From: Enterococcus larvae
GTDB taxonomy: Bacteria > Bacillota > Bacilli > Lactobacillales > Enterococcaceae
DNA length: 64,000 nucleotides
NCBI RefSeq assembly: GCF_017830045.1
Contig: NZ_JAEDXU010000002.1
Span: 372,001-436,000, forward strand
Reading direction: 5' to 3'
Below the pieces are notes generated by a model. The model had not been told where the DNA came from. It saw nothing but the letters and a program-made list of their open reading frames with translations, and ran no database searches. Positions 38,361 to 46,509 of the stretch are shown piece after piece. Both the position numbers and the translations under genes were made by a program. How positions within the stretch are numbered: position 1 is the stretch's first letter; each line of letters starts with the position of its first letter.

Positions 38361-39545
38361 TTAATTATTTCTCGGTATCCTGATCGTTACTATACTGCCG
38401 CCATAATCAGACTTCGGCACGTCCAAACCATATATTTCTCCAAAATGCTGTTTCAGTCTTCCGTCGGTACTTCGAAAGCCCAGGCTCATCTTATCTTCTC
38501 TATGTTCCCTTATGGACTGAAGAACATCCTGACGAAAACCATTTCCATCGTCTTCTACACTGATAATGATATCTTCCTGAACAACCTCTGCATATATCCG
38601 AATCGTCCCTCCATCTCGCTTTGGAGTAATGCCATGAATCAAAGCATTCTCAACGATTGGCTGGAGCGTCATGTTCAAAATCCGTTCAAACCGCAACTCT
38701 TCCGGAATCGTTATCTCATACTTCAAGCGATCCTTGAATCTAACCTGCTGAATATAGAGATACTTCTCAATATAATCAAGCTCTGCCTCAATTGTATGCA
38801 GCTGGTTCTCCTGCTTCAGGGTATACCTTAATAGATCTGATAAACAGTAAATCAGCTCTTCTGTTGTATGAGACTTTTCAAAATACGCTGTTCTGGCAAT
38901 AGAATTCAGAGTGTTGAATAGAAAATGAGGGTTGATCACGAGCGAGTTGTTTTTCGTTTCAAGATCAACAATTTTTCTTTCCAAAAGCTCTTTTTCAATG
39001 GATAATCTCTCTATATCTGGATTCTCATTCAATATTTTTTCTTTGACATCCAAAGCGATGCTGTTTGCTACATGTCCGCAGATTTGCTCGTAGATTCGAA
39101 TTTCTTTTTCATCAACTGTTGCCAACGCAGCCAGAGCTTTTGCAATTGCTTCTGCTGAAACACCCGTCCTTCTGTTTATTTCAGATATATCAAGAAGGTA
39201 TTTTTTATATTCAGTTTCAGTGGAAAAAGCCTGTATACCTATAATGTAGCCTAGCACCTCATTCTCTATGACTACCGGCATATAAACATTTTCCAAACCA
39301 TATTCACATACGTAACGATGGCCGTTTTTTTCCTGAAGACATGTCATACAATGATCACAAACTCTATTTTGCGACTTCTGACAGACGATTTTACAAAAAT
39401 CCGGCACAGGATTAAACTCCATAAGAATCTGACCATGCGCGTCAATCAGGATCAAAGAGATGCTGGAAATGGGAACAACACTGCTGTAACGGCTGAATAA
39501 ACGATTATCAACCAATTTTTGCAGTGGATTTTCTTTCGTATTCAT
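38361..39545 (-). CDS. PocR-domain sensor histidine kinase of the choline locus
   Basis: This 394-residue, apparently soluble kinase has an N-terminal PocR domain (about residues 5-175). It contains a Cys cluster in DFCKIVCQKSQNRVCDHCMT and HRYVCEYGLENVYMPVVI, which resembles a ligand- or metal-binding site. A coiled coil leads to a LytS-type kinase core (phospho-acceptor His in NPHFLFNTLNSIARTAYFE) and ATPase domain (VENALIHGITP, SVEDDGNGF). PocR domains recur in regulators of propanediol and other microcompartments. I use the ATG at 39545, eight bases after AAGGTGG. Its ligand is probably choline or a product, by inference. Confidence 0.9.
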   Translation of the reverse strand: MNTKENPLQKLVDNRLFSRYSSVVPISSISLILIDAHGQILMEFNPVPDFCKIVCQKSQNRVCDHCMTCLQEKNGHRYVCEYGLENVYMPVVIENEVLGYIIGIQAFSTETEYKKYLLDISEINRRTGVSAEAIAKALAALATVDEKEIRIYEQICGHVANSIALDVKEKILNENPDIERLSIEKELLERKIVDLETKNNSLVINPHFLFNTLNSIARTAYFEKSHTTEELIYCLSDLLRYTLKQENQLHTIEAELDYIEKYLYIQQVRFKDRLKYEITIPEELRFERILNMTLQPIVENALIHGITPKRDGGTIRIYAEVVQEDIIISVEDDGNGFRQDVLQSIREHREDKMSLGFRSTDGRLKQHFGEIYGLDVPKSDYGGSIVTIRIPRNN

Positions 39546-39684
39546 AGGTGGCACCACCTTAAATAATTCTTGAATTGGTACATAATTTAATATACTAAAA
39601 ATTTTGTCTTTTCTATTTCTTAAATCGGAAAGATCATAGTATGAAGGATGGCAGCTCGATTAATCATAAGCCATTCTCTCTGTT

Positions 39685-39698
39685 TGTAAACGTTTCCT
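39685..39698 (-). promoter_or_regulatory. cre-like site (CcpA) upstream of the kinase gene
   Basis: The minus-strand sequence AGGAAACGTTTACA matches 12 of 14 positions of the cre consensus TGWAANCGNTNWCA. The position 140 bases before the kinase start suits catabolite repression. Confidence 0.55.
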
Positions 39699-39800
39699 CC
39701 TATATAAACATACTATATTACCATCTGAAATTCAAACAGATTTCTATAATTGCAGATAGTAAACATTCACTTCAAAATCACTCATTTTTCAAATAGCTCA

Positions 39801-39834
39801 AAAGGGGCTGTGACATTGTATGTACGAGCCCCTT
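39801..39834 (-). terminator. Terminator at the 3' end of the microcompartment operon
   Basis: AAGGGGCT and AGCCCCTT form an 8-bp GC-rich stem after the last shell gene, followed by TTTTGAGC on the minus strand. The short T-run suggests partial read-through into the regulators. Confidence 0.65.
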
Positions 39835-39896
39835 AGTTTGAATAACCACTCTCGGTACACTCTTTTAAGTGAGCCGATTTTTCTATTCTGTTTGAT

Positions 39897-40178
39897 TTAT
39901 CCTTTTGGTGTCGGCAAAATGTTTTCTACTTCTCCATGAGGACGAGGAATCACGTGAACGGAAACAAGCTCTCCGATTCTTTGTGCTGCTGCAGCCCCTG
40001 CGTCTGTTGCTGCTTTTACAGCCCCTACATCGCCACGGACCATAACAGTTACAAGTCCTCCGCCAACAAATTCTTTCCCAATCAATACAACGTTAGCTGC
40101 CTTTACCATAGCATCTGCTGCCTCGATTGATCCTACTAAACCTTTTGTTTCGATAAGTCCTAAAGCTTCTGATTTCAT
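39897..40178 (-). CDS. Microcompartment shell protein, BMC-H (PduA/EutM type)
   Basis: This 93-residue canonical hexameric shell protein has [20 protein letters not shown] at the N-terminus, the pore loop [20 protein letters not shown], and the C-terminal segment [16 protein letters not shown]. Six copies would form a tile of the microcompartment wall with a small central pore lined by Gly residues. It is the last gene of the main operon and overlaps the end of the PduL gene by one base. Confidence 0.95.
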   Translation of the reverse strand: MKSEALGLIETKGLVGSIEAADAMVKAANVVLIGKEFVGGGLVTVMVRGDVGAVKAATDAGAAAAQRIGELVSVHVIPRPHGEVENILPTPKG

Positions 40179-40831
40179 TACATTTCCTCCTGATTGTTTT
40201 TAATAATATATACTTTGGATTTAGAATTTAATCCCATAGCATTCGCTTCTTCTACGTCCAGATGACACTCCAGACGAAATTTGCTGCTGACTCGGATCAC
40301 CACGTTGTCAAATATACCGCCGCGTTCACTAGCCAGTTTGATCATGACACGTTCGCCATCTCTTACTTTATAAGCATGTGCATCCTCAGGAGACATATGA
40401 ATATGTCTCTGAGCCACAATAACTCCTCTGTCTATCTCAACACTACCAGTCGCACCAATAATGGTGATTCCCGGCGTATCACTGATTTCCCCAGACTGCC
40501 TTACTGGAACACTTATTCCTAATTTGAAACAGTCACCAGTCATCACCTCTACTTGTGTAGCTGGTCGAGCTGGTCCCAGAACACGAACCTTTTCAATCAC
40601 GCCTCTCGGTCCGCAGATTGTGACTGTTTCCTTACAGGCATATTGGCCCGGCTGAGAAAGATCCTTTATTTTAGTTAGTTGATGACCTTTTCCAAACAGC
40701 TTGTCTATCTCGTTTTGAGATAAATGGATGTGCCGATTGGAGATACCTAAAGGGATTCCTGCATCGTCGGGCTTCGCTTCTTTTTCCAGAATATCAATAA
40801 ACAACTGCAGCAGCGCCTCTTGATTTTTCAT
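40178..40831 (-). CDS. pduL: PduL-type phosphate acyltransferase
   Basis: This 217-residue phosphotransacylase converts acetyl-CoA and phosphate to acetyl phosphate, recycling CoA inside the compartment. Both tandem metal-binding motifs are present: [20 protein letters not shown] (about residues 22-41) and [20 protein letters not shown]. The [20 protein letters not shown] segment is also present. The first 18 residues ([18 protein letters not shown]) form an amphipathic helix like the encapsulation peptides of microcompartment PduL. It follows the aldehyde dehydrogenase after two bases. Also called CutH in choline loci. Confidence 0.94.
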   Translation of the reverse strand: MKNQEALLQLFIDILEKEAKPDDAGIPLGISNRHIHLSQNEIDKLFGKGHQLTKIKDLSQPGQYACKETVTICGPRGVIEKVRVLGPARPATQVEVMTGDCFKLGISVPVRQSGEISDTPGITIIGATGSVEIDRGVIVAQRHIHMSPEDAHAYKVRDGERVMIKLASERGGIFDNVVIRVSSKFRLECHLDVEEANAMGLNSKSKVYIIKNNQEEM

Positions 40832-40833
40832 GA

Positions 40834-42309
40834 TTAGGGCTCACCGCTTTCTTTGAAAAATGAAACCAGCTCTTTGATCAACTGTTCTACCTCTGCCTTA
40901 TTGACACTCTTAGCTGAGTCAACTGTTGATTGACAATCGCTGGCATAGGGATTCTTGATCTCTTTGATTCCACAAGCGATCCGTTTGATGTTGATCAAAT
41001 GTTCTGGTGTGACATTATCTGAGGTGGCACTGCCGCCCCATGTTCCGCACCCTAAGGTAAATGCCGGAGAAATTGCTGTGCTTGCTCCGACGCCGCCTTG
41101 AGTAGATCCCGTATTCACAAGGATTCTAAATACCGGTTTCTCAGCAAATTTCATCAATAGCTCTTTATCCTGTGTATGAATAGCGAAACTATGACCGACA
41201 CCGCCATTATTCAATAATTCAATACTTAGTTCACAGGCTTCCTCCCAGTCCTCAACAGTATAGAAGCCTAAAACAGTTGTCAGCTTTTCATAGGACAATG
41301 GATGACCTTCCCCAACGCCGGTCTGTCTACCTAAAAGAACCTTGGTTCCCTCGGGAATCTTTATCCCGGCTGCTTCCGCAATTACCTGAGGTGATCGCCC
41401 AACCAACCGAGCGTTCATCGCATGACCTTTCACAAATAGCTTTTCGGCTACTTTAGCTGTCTCATCAGCAGTCATAAAATAGCCGCCCTGTTGCTGAAAT
41501 TCGGCTACGATTTGTGACTCCATTCCTCGTTCCACGATGACGGCCTGCTCTGAGGCGCAAATCGTTCCATTATCAAATGTCTTGCTGGCAATGATATCAG
41601 CAACTGCTTTTTGGACATCGGCTGTTTTTTCAATATAACTCGGAACATTTCCAGGTCCAACGCCTAATGCCGGTTTGCCGACACTATATGCCGCTTTTAC
41701 CATTGCAGCACCACCTGTAGCAATAATCAAGGCTACCTCAGCACTACGCATCAATTCATTTGTCGCCTGCATAGATGGTTTTGAAATACAGGTTACTATA
41801 TTATCCGGAGCCCCTGCAGCAACTGCGGCATCATTCATTAGTTGGGCAGCTTTCATCGTAGCTTTCAACGCCGATGGATGAGGAGAAATCACGATCCCAT
41901 TTCTCGATTTGATTGAAATGATTGCCTTGTAAATCACTGTTGAGGTTGGATTTGTAGATGGAATGATCCCCATCAGAAGCCCCATAGGTTCAGCAATCTC
42001 AATCAGCTTTTTATCTGGATCATCTTTGATGACCCCAACTGTTTTCATGTCTTTGATAAATGTGTAAAGTTCTGTAGATGCATGATGGTTTTTAAAAATT
42101 TTATCTTCGATTTTTCCGAATCCAGTTTCTTCCACTGCCATTTCCGCTAGGATCACCGCATTTTCTTCTGCTGCTGCAACCATCTTTCGAATGATTGTAT
42201 CGATTTGTTCTGCATTATAATGCGCCAGTTCTTGCTGTGCTTTCTTTCCTTTACGTGCCAGTGTTCTTGCTTCTTGGATCGACTCTAAATCGTAATCATA
42301 TTTTTCCAA
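40834..42309 (-). CDS. cutF: CoA-acylating acetaldehyde dehydrogenase
   Basis: This 491-residue enzyme of the EutE/PduP/CutF group oxidises acetaldehyde to acetyl-CoA with NAD. The catalytic Cys is residue 251 in NGTICASEQAVIVERG. NAD/CoA-binding segments include IIPSTNPTST, GGAAMVKAAYS and GVGPGNVPSYIE. The last 20 residues (AEVEQLIKELVSFFKES) form an amphipathic helix that may target the enzyme to the shell lumen. The start is a TTG at 42309, ten bases after AAGGAGG. A same-length paralogue lacking the Cys lies at 51220-52695. Confidence 0.94.
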   Translation of the reverse strand: MEKYDYDLESIQEARTLARKGKKAQQELAHYNAEQIDTIIRKMVAAAEENAVILAEMAVEETGFGKIEDKIFKNHHASTELYTFIKDMKTVGVIKDDPDKKLIEIAEPMGLLMGIIPSTNPTSTVIYKAIISIKSRNGIVISPHPSALKATMKAAQLMNDAAVAAGAPDNIVTCISKPSMQATNELMRSAEVALIIATGGAAMVKAAYSVGKPALGVGPGNVPSYIEKTADVQKAVADIIASKTFDNGTICASEQAVIVERGMESQIVAEFQQQGGYFMTADETAKVAEKLFVKGHAMNARLVGRSPQVIAEAAGIKIPEGTKVLLGRQTGVGEGHPLSYEKLTTVLGFYTVEDWEEACELSIELLNNGGVGHSFAIHTQDKELLMKFAEKPVFRILVNTGSTQGGVGASTAISPAFTLGCGTWGGSATSDNVTPEHLINIKRIACGIKEIKNPYASDCQSTVDSAKSVNKAEVEQLIKELVSFFKESGEP

Positions 42310-42351
42310 ATGCTTGATTCCTCCTTTCTGATTTCCCTGTGCTTATTTCAC

Positions 42352-42939
42352 TTATTCTTTCTTATCAACTTGCTGTTTACCGGCCTCTTTCAACCGCTTG
42401 ATCAATGTTGCTCGATTCGCTTTTTGAATCGCCTTTACAGATAATTTCACATTATTGTTTTTTTCAGCCAGTTTCCGCAGTTCTCCTACAGATAGTTTTG
42501 TTAGCTGCTCATCTGAATAATCATCTGAAACTATAACTGCTTCTTCTGATAATGTAGGTTCAGACAGAATCGCTGATTCAATGATCGTAGGTTCAATATC
42601 GTCTTCCGGTAAAGTCAACGCTTCCTTTTCCTCATCAACAGGATTTTGTGTCTCTGGCACCTTCTTATCAGTAAATAAAACACTGCCAATTTCATTATGC
42701 GGTCGTGCAATCACATGTCTGGAAATCAAACAGTCTTGTCCAAATGCTGACACTGCTGAGGCACCGGCATCTACAGCAGCCTTAACTGCTCCTACATCAC
42801 CTGTAACAGTGATTGTGACTAGACCACCACCAACTAGTGCCTTTTCCACCAACTCAACCTGCGATGTTTTCAACATAACATCAGCGGAATCAATAGCTGG
42901 AATCAATCCCTTTGTTTCAATCATTCCAATTGCCTGCAC
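42352..42939 (-). CDS. Shell protein BMC-H fused to a Rho_N/SAP-like tail
   Basis: This 195-residue protein starts with a complete BMC domain (GMIETKGLIPAIDSADVMLK, pore loop [20 protein letters not shown]). After about residue 88 comes an acidic linker of some 50 residues. A 45-residue helical tail follows, LSVGELRKLAEKNNN...KANRATLIKRLKEAG, which matches the helix-extension-helix pattern of Rho_N/SAP domains. The tail is strongly basic. Such domains usually bind nucleic acid, but here it could equally bind cargo. The start is a GTG at 42939, preceded by AAGGGGG. Confidence 0.88.
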   Translation of the reverse strand: MQAIGMIETKGLIPAIDSADVMLKTSQVELVEKALVGGGLVTITVTGDVGAVKAAVDAGASAVSAFGQDCLISRHVIARPHNEIGSVLFTDKKVPETQNPVDEEKEALTLPEDDIEPTIIESAILSEPTLSEEAVIVSDDYSDEQLTKLSVGELRKLAEKNNNVKLSVKAIQKANRATLIKRLKEAGKQQVDKKE

Positions 42940-43031
42940 TGAGTGATCCCCCTTTCTTATTTCAATTTTGATATTATTTTCTTAATCGAACTTTTTGACT
43001 ACTATCAAAATGGAGCCTGTTGAGAAGCGTT

Positions 43032-43640
43032 TCAGGAACGCACATAGAATATTTTTGCTTTTCTTGGCGTAGAACGTTCCAACTGGATTCCTGCTGGAAT
43101 AGATACTAGATCGCCCGCTTGAGCTTTATAGCTTTTCCCATTGATTTTCACAGAAAGCTCACCTTCCAAAATAAGATTCAGTTCTTGTGATTTTGTTCTA
43201 ATGGAAAAATCTGTCTCTTCCAACATCAATAGGCCAGCTTCTGTATTTTTCGTTTCATTTTTAAAGAGAATTTGCCCACATATTCTCTTATTTCCTTCCA
43301 CAAAGGAATCCATTCTCACAGACTTTCCAAGGATGATTTCCACACCTGATTCGTCCCGCTCAGATGTATAGGGTTCATCCTTTAGAGAAGTGATCAAGGC
43401 TTGAAGCACATCTTTATTTTTCAATAGCTGAAAAATATCACTTACAATTTTATCCGAAGCTGTATGAGCATTTGACTCATTAGCTGAAAAATCGTGTTTT
43501 ACAAATTGTATTCCTCTTTCTTCTGCCAAATCAACCGCTGCAGGTGTAATGATCGTATCAGGAGTGACTAGGCATTCATTCTTTTTCTCAGCTGACAATT
43601 TTTCTATATCTGCTATGGAAATAAGCTTTTTTATCGTCAT
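43032..43640 (-). CDS. EutQ-like cupin protein
   Basis: This 202-residue protein has an N-terminal module (KKLISIADIEKL...DTIITPAAVDLAEERGIQFV) and a C-terminal cupin (GLLMLEETDFSIRTKSQELN, VKINGKSYKAQAGDLVSIPAG). This is the EutQ architecture. EutQ of Salmonella was reported to have acetate kinase activity; no separate acetate kinase is encoded here, so it could yield ATP from acetyl phosphate. That role is inference. I use the ATG at 43640. It overlaps the EutN-like gene only if the longer frame is used. Confidence 0.8.
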   Translation of the reverse strand: MTIKKLISIADIEKLSAEKKNECLVTPDTIITPAAVDLAEERGIQFVKHDFSANESNAHTASDKIVSDIFQLLKNKDVLQALITSLKDEPYTSERDESGVEIILGKSVRMDSFVEGNKRICGQILFKNETKNTEAGLLMLEETDFSIRTKSQELNLILEGELSVKINGKSYKAQAGDLVSIPAGIQLERSTPRKAKIFYVRS

Positions 43641-43654
43641 CACCACCCTTATAG

Positions 43655-43915
43655 TCAAAATTTGCAATCGTCATCGATGATCCCAATAACAGCGGCATCT
43701 ATCGGCAATACATTTTCCTCAAAAATCCTGCCTGCAGAGGAGCCTTGACAGATGATCACACGGTCGCCGATACCGGCACCAATCAAATCAACAACAATCA
43801 ATCGTTGGCCTTCACCAACTTCTTCAATCACTTCTGCCAACATTAGCTTCAACCCGTTCAATGATTCGATTTTTCTTGTTGCCCAAATGTTATCTACCAA
43901 TTTTGCTGCCAACAT
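43655..43915 (-). CDS. Microcompartment vertex protein, BMC-P (EutN/CcmL type)
   Basis: This 86-residue pentameric shell protein begins MLAAKLVDNIWATRKIESLN. LIVVDLIGAGIGDRVIICQGSSAGR lies in the middle, and the protein ends PIDAAVIGIIDDD, all hallmark segments of the EutN/CcmL fold. Pentamers cap the vertices of the polyhedral shell. It is the only BMC-P gene in the locus. I use the ATG at 43915; the frame is open slightly further upstream into the preceding shell gene. Confidence 0.93.
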   Translation of the reverse strand: MLAAKLVDNIWATRKIESLNGLKLMLAEVIEEVGEGQRLIVVDLIGAGIGDRVIICQGSSAGRIFEENVLPIDAAVIGIIDDDCKF

Positions 43916-43916
43916 C

Positions 43917-44231
43917 TTAATCACTGCCTCTGCTTTTTTTCATTTTCACTTTTATATTGTTGACTGCGGTTTCTACGGATGCGGTATCTCCAAGTAATGC
44001 TAGTAAGACCATGTTCTGCGGACAACTGCCGCGAACATCTACAGCTGTTATGCCAGCCGCTTTTTCAGCAAGATCCGCTACATAAACCATATCAATCAGC
44101 TTTCCTTGAATCAGCCCAACAGCATCACAGTCTGTCAGCAACTCTTTCGCAGAAACGCTACTCATGCCCATTCTGCGACTGATGATTTCCAATGCACCAG
44201 ATGAAGGAGACTGAATGATTCGATAATCCAT
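43917..44231 (-). CDS. Divergent BMC shell protein with GSCPQ motif (GrpU-like)
   Basis: This 104-residue BMC-domain protein is clearly unlike the canonical hexamers. It starts MDYRIIQSPSSGALEIISRR, has DAVGLIQGKLIDMVYVADLAEKA-type strands, and then DVRGSCPQNMVLLALLGDTASVE. The Cys in GSCPQ would lie at the hexamer pore. As I recall, GrpU shell proteins of glycyl-radical microcompartments bind an iron-sulfur cluster through a Cys in such a motif. The start has GAGGAGG upstream. It overlaps the EutJ gene region by none and the EutN frame by little. Confidence 0.8.
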   Translation of the reverse strand: MDYRIIQSPSSGALEIISRRMGMSSVSAKELLTDCDAVGLIQGKLIDMVYVADLAEKAAGITAVDVRGSCPQNMVLLALLGDTASVETAVNNIKVKMKKSRGSD

Positions 44232-44251
44232 TAGCTTGACCTCCTCGCTCT

Positions 44252-45103
44252 TTAAACTAAAATCTGTTGTTTGCAGCTTAACGCAATCCCTAAAGGCGTC
44301 ACGAACATAGGGTTTTCCGGTTTATAGGTAGGTATCCCAGTTTTAGCTGCTATGACTTTTTCGATACCAGTCAGGCAACAGGTTCCCCCAACCAAATAAA
44401 TTTTCTCCACCTCGTGTGGCTCAATATATTGAGTCACGATCGTTGACACCTTTTCTATGACTGGCTTCAATACTGGCAACAGCTCTTGGTGGTTTTCAAC
44501 ATTTCTCTTGAACAAGTCAGCTTCTTCATAAGGAAGCTTATAAGCACCTGAAACCACCAAAGAAAAATGTGTACCGCCTGTCGGTTCATCTGCTACCTCA
44601 ATTACCTGACCGTCCCTGATGATTGTGATTCCTGTTGTCCCTCCGCCAATATCTACGATTGCACCGTTTTGAATCTGCAGGACTTCATTAGCAGCTGTCG
44701 GCTCATCCAATAAAGCTGTGATTTCAAATCCTGCTCCCTCAACCACATGTCGAATGACACCGTGATCCAATGCGAGCGTTCCGGGAGGTAGAGCTGCCGC
44801 ACAGTAACGCAGCTCTGTTTGCAGTTTTTCTTCAAGCTTTTGCTTCAGCTCAGAAACGATTTGAATCGCTCCTAAATAGTCAACGATCATACCATCCTTC
44901 ACAACATCAGCAAAACGATAGGCGCCGGCAACTGGTTCTTTGTTCTCATTCAACACGGAGAGAACAATGCAGGAAGTGCCTAAATCGACACCAGTATAGT
45001 AACATTCCAGCTTACTCTTTTTCGGCTGATGGATCACTTGCTCAAATTGAGCAATCAGCTGGTTGCAATAACTGAACAGCTTTTCATTTTCCTTCACTGA
45101 CAT
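44252..45103 (-). CDS. EutJ-like chaperone
   Basis: This 283-residue protein has the actin/Hsp70-type ATPase fold. It has phosphate-loop YYTGVDLGTSCIVLSVLN (about residue 36), ALPPG, LLDEPTAANEVLQ, and the second phosphate motif GAIVDIGGGTTGITII, then LVGGTCCLTGIEKVI. This is the EutJ family, found in ethanolamine and glycyl-radical microcompartment loci. It is presumed to help fold or assemble compartment proteins, but its role is not demonstrated. I chose the ATG at 45103, five bases after GGAGG; it overlaps the upstream gene. Confidence 0.88.
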   Translation of the reverse strand: MSVKENEKLFSYCNQLIAQFEQVIHQPKKSKLECYYTGVDLGTSCIVLSVLNENKEPVAGAYRFADVVKDGMIVDYLGAIQIVSELKQKLEEKLQTELRYCAAALPPGTLALDHGVIRHVVEGAGFEITALLDEPTAANEVLQIQNGAIVDIGGGTTGITIIRDGQVIEVADEPTGGTHFSLVVSGAYKLPYEEADLFKRNVENHQELLPVLKPVIEKVSTIVTQYIEPHEVEKIYLVGGTCCLTGIEKVIAAKTGIPTYKPENPMFVTPLGIALSCKQQILV

Positions 45104-45716
45104 CATCTCCTCCAATCGCTTTATGAATCAATCCTTCTAAGACGGTACATACCTTGTCAACCTTCTCAATTATGAGATTCAATTGTTCTTCCATACCTGT
45201 TTTCTCACTCCAATTTGTCATAAGCTCTGCTCTAAAAACCTTCAAATCTGCTAACAAGAAATTTAAAAAAGCAATTTCTTTTCCCTTGGATGATTGAATA
45301 TGGAAGGCCGAAACAACATGTTTCTTTTCAGTTTTTAAACTTAGATCAACTGTGACCCTTGGATGCTCATCGTTCTCATTACATAAATCGGCTAGATAAT
45401 TTTCCAATATCAATACCTGCTCAGCAGTGTACATATCTTCGTCTGTCAGAAAACTAACCATAAGGAGGAATGTTGCCGAAATTTTTTCAAGCTTCGGTTT
45501 CAAATATGAAGATATACTTGTATACTCTGGAGCTTTAGAATTTGATACATTGGATAATTGCGATTTTTGTTGTTTTTGCTCTAAGAATACAATCTTTCTG
45601 TCGAGGAGAAATTGTCTTGCCTCAGGAGTTAGACGTGTTCCCTGTTTTATTGTGTAGTCAGTGAAATGCTCCTGCTGATAATGCAACCGCAGCTCTGCTT
45701 CAGTGATAAAATACAT
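45084..45716 (-). CDS. Microcompartment accessory protein with EutT-like N-terminal module
   Basis: This 210-residue protein starts MYFITEAELRLHYQQEHFTD...TRLTPEARQFLLDRKIVFLE, matching the short N-terminal module of EutT and related to that of the EutQ-like protein. The remaining helical part shows no cobalamin adenosyltransferase motif, as expected in a B12-independent locus. It resembles 'ethanolamine utilization' proteins of unknown function. It overlaps the EutJ-like gene by about 20 bases. Function unknown. Confidence 0.75.
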   Translation of the reverse strand: MYFITEAELRLHYQQEHFTDYTIKQGTRLTPEARQFLLDRKIVFLEQKQQKSQLSNVSNSKAPEYTSISSYLKPKLEKISATFLLMVSFLTDEDMYTAEQVLILENYLADLCNENDEHPRVTVDLSLKTEKKHVVSAFHIQSSKGKEIAFLNFLLADLKVFRAELMTNWSEKTGMEEQLNLIIEKVDKVCTVLEGLIHKAIGGDDVSEGK

Positions 45717-45734
45717 GGTCAACACCACTCCTTT

Positions 45735-46169
45735 CTATGACAGTAGTTGTAATAGCTCTTCTCTAAGTACAGCTGCTTCTTTAGAAGCAAAGCTGCTCAT
45801 ACCTATTGGTGTTTTGACACCGGTTGCAAGCAAGGAGCTGACGGCAGAATCAGAAGGTTTTGTACCCGTTACCTTTGTAATGATTCCCTTGACCGAGCAA
45901 TTGAAGGATGCTGCAAAGTTCGGCGGATAAATCGTTTCTCTCACTTGATTACTTTCTAAAAAAAGCACGCAGACCGCTGTTTGAGCTAAGGTCAGGATAT
46001 AGCGATACATAGAAGCATTTTCCAGATATTGAGCTGGAACATCGATCGTATACTTTCCATAAATAGCATCCTGTCTTTTCTTTAGCGGTTCTTCCACGCC
46101 GTTCAACCAGTTTGCGGCTGAGGATTTTCCACTATTGCGAGCACCGATAATCAAAATTCTCTTCCTCAT
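45735..46169 (-). CDS. EutP/PduV-family GTPase-like protein
   Basis: This 144-residue small P-loop protein has the Walker A loop [19 protein letters not shown] at the N-terminus, [11 protein letters not shown] (switch region), VLFLESNQ, and [11 protein letters not shown], where the G4 motif has K instead of NKxD. EutP-family members were reported to act as acetate kinases in Salmonella. PduV binds shell proteins. It overlaps the start-stop of the EutS gene by four bases. Confidence 0.85.
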   Translation of the reverse strand: MRKRILIIGARNSGKSSAANWLNGVEEPLKKRQDAIYGKYTIDVPAQYLENASMYRYILTLAQTAVCVLFLESNQVRETIYPPNFAASFNCSVKGIITKVTGTKPSDSAVSSLLATGVKTPIGMSSFASKEAAVLREELLQLLS

Positions 46170-46495
46170 GTTTTCGTTACCGGTACAACGGTAAAGTTCA
46201 GCATCTCACTTAACACTCCGTTAACTTCTTTGATTGCCGCTTCTACACTAGCCACATCACCAGTAATTACCAATGAGCCTGTAAAGCGATCAAGAAAGCC
46301 AATTTCCACCGCAGAAGCCTTAGTTGCCACATCGGCTGCAATAATGGCTGTTTCCGAGGGTGTAAAAGTCATTAGACCTACGGCGTCTCCATCTTCGATG
46401 CCCAATCGTTCGCAGATATCTGACATTGGAGAAGCCAGAACATGGGCGAGTGTTACCTGTTTTCCTGGAACAGATTCTTGTATAATGCGCTGCAT
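46166..46495 (-). CDS. Shell protein of the EutS/PduU type
   Basis: This 109-residue circularly permuted BMC-H protein has [20 protein letters not shown] at the start. [20 protein letters not shown] and [20 protein letters not shown] follow, all diagnostic of EutS/PduU. These hexamers carry a small beta-barrel plugging one face and, for PduU, bind PduV-like proteins. The EutP/PduV homologue is the next gene, which fits. The start has GGAGGTGGGG upstream. Confidence 0.93.
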   Translation of the reverse strand: MQRIIQESVPGKQVTLAHVLASPMSDICERLGIEDGDAVGLMTFTPSETAIIAADVATKASAVEIGFLDRFTGSLVITGDVASVEAAIKEVNGVLSEMLNFTVVPVTKT

Positions 46496-46509
46496 TCTTG
46501 CCCCACCTC

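Larger units (their letters stand above)
39546..39896. other. Promoter region of the two-component genes
   Basis: This 351-base interval separates the shell gene ending at 39897 from the kinase gene. It holds the terminator at 39801-39834 and a cre-like site at 39685-39698, so the regulators probably have their own catabolite-controlled promoter. A TTTTGTCTTTT stretch (39603-39613) resembles half of the operon-upstream tandem repeat. Confidence 0.5.

Noticed and set aside
43016-43031. cre site before the EutQ-like gene region (GAGAAGCGTTTCAG)
   Set aside because: The CG core is out of register with the flanking TG...CA and the location is inside the operon.
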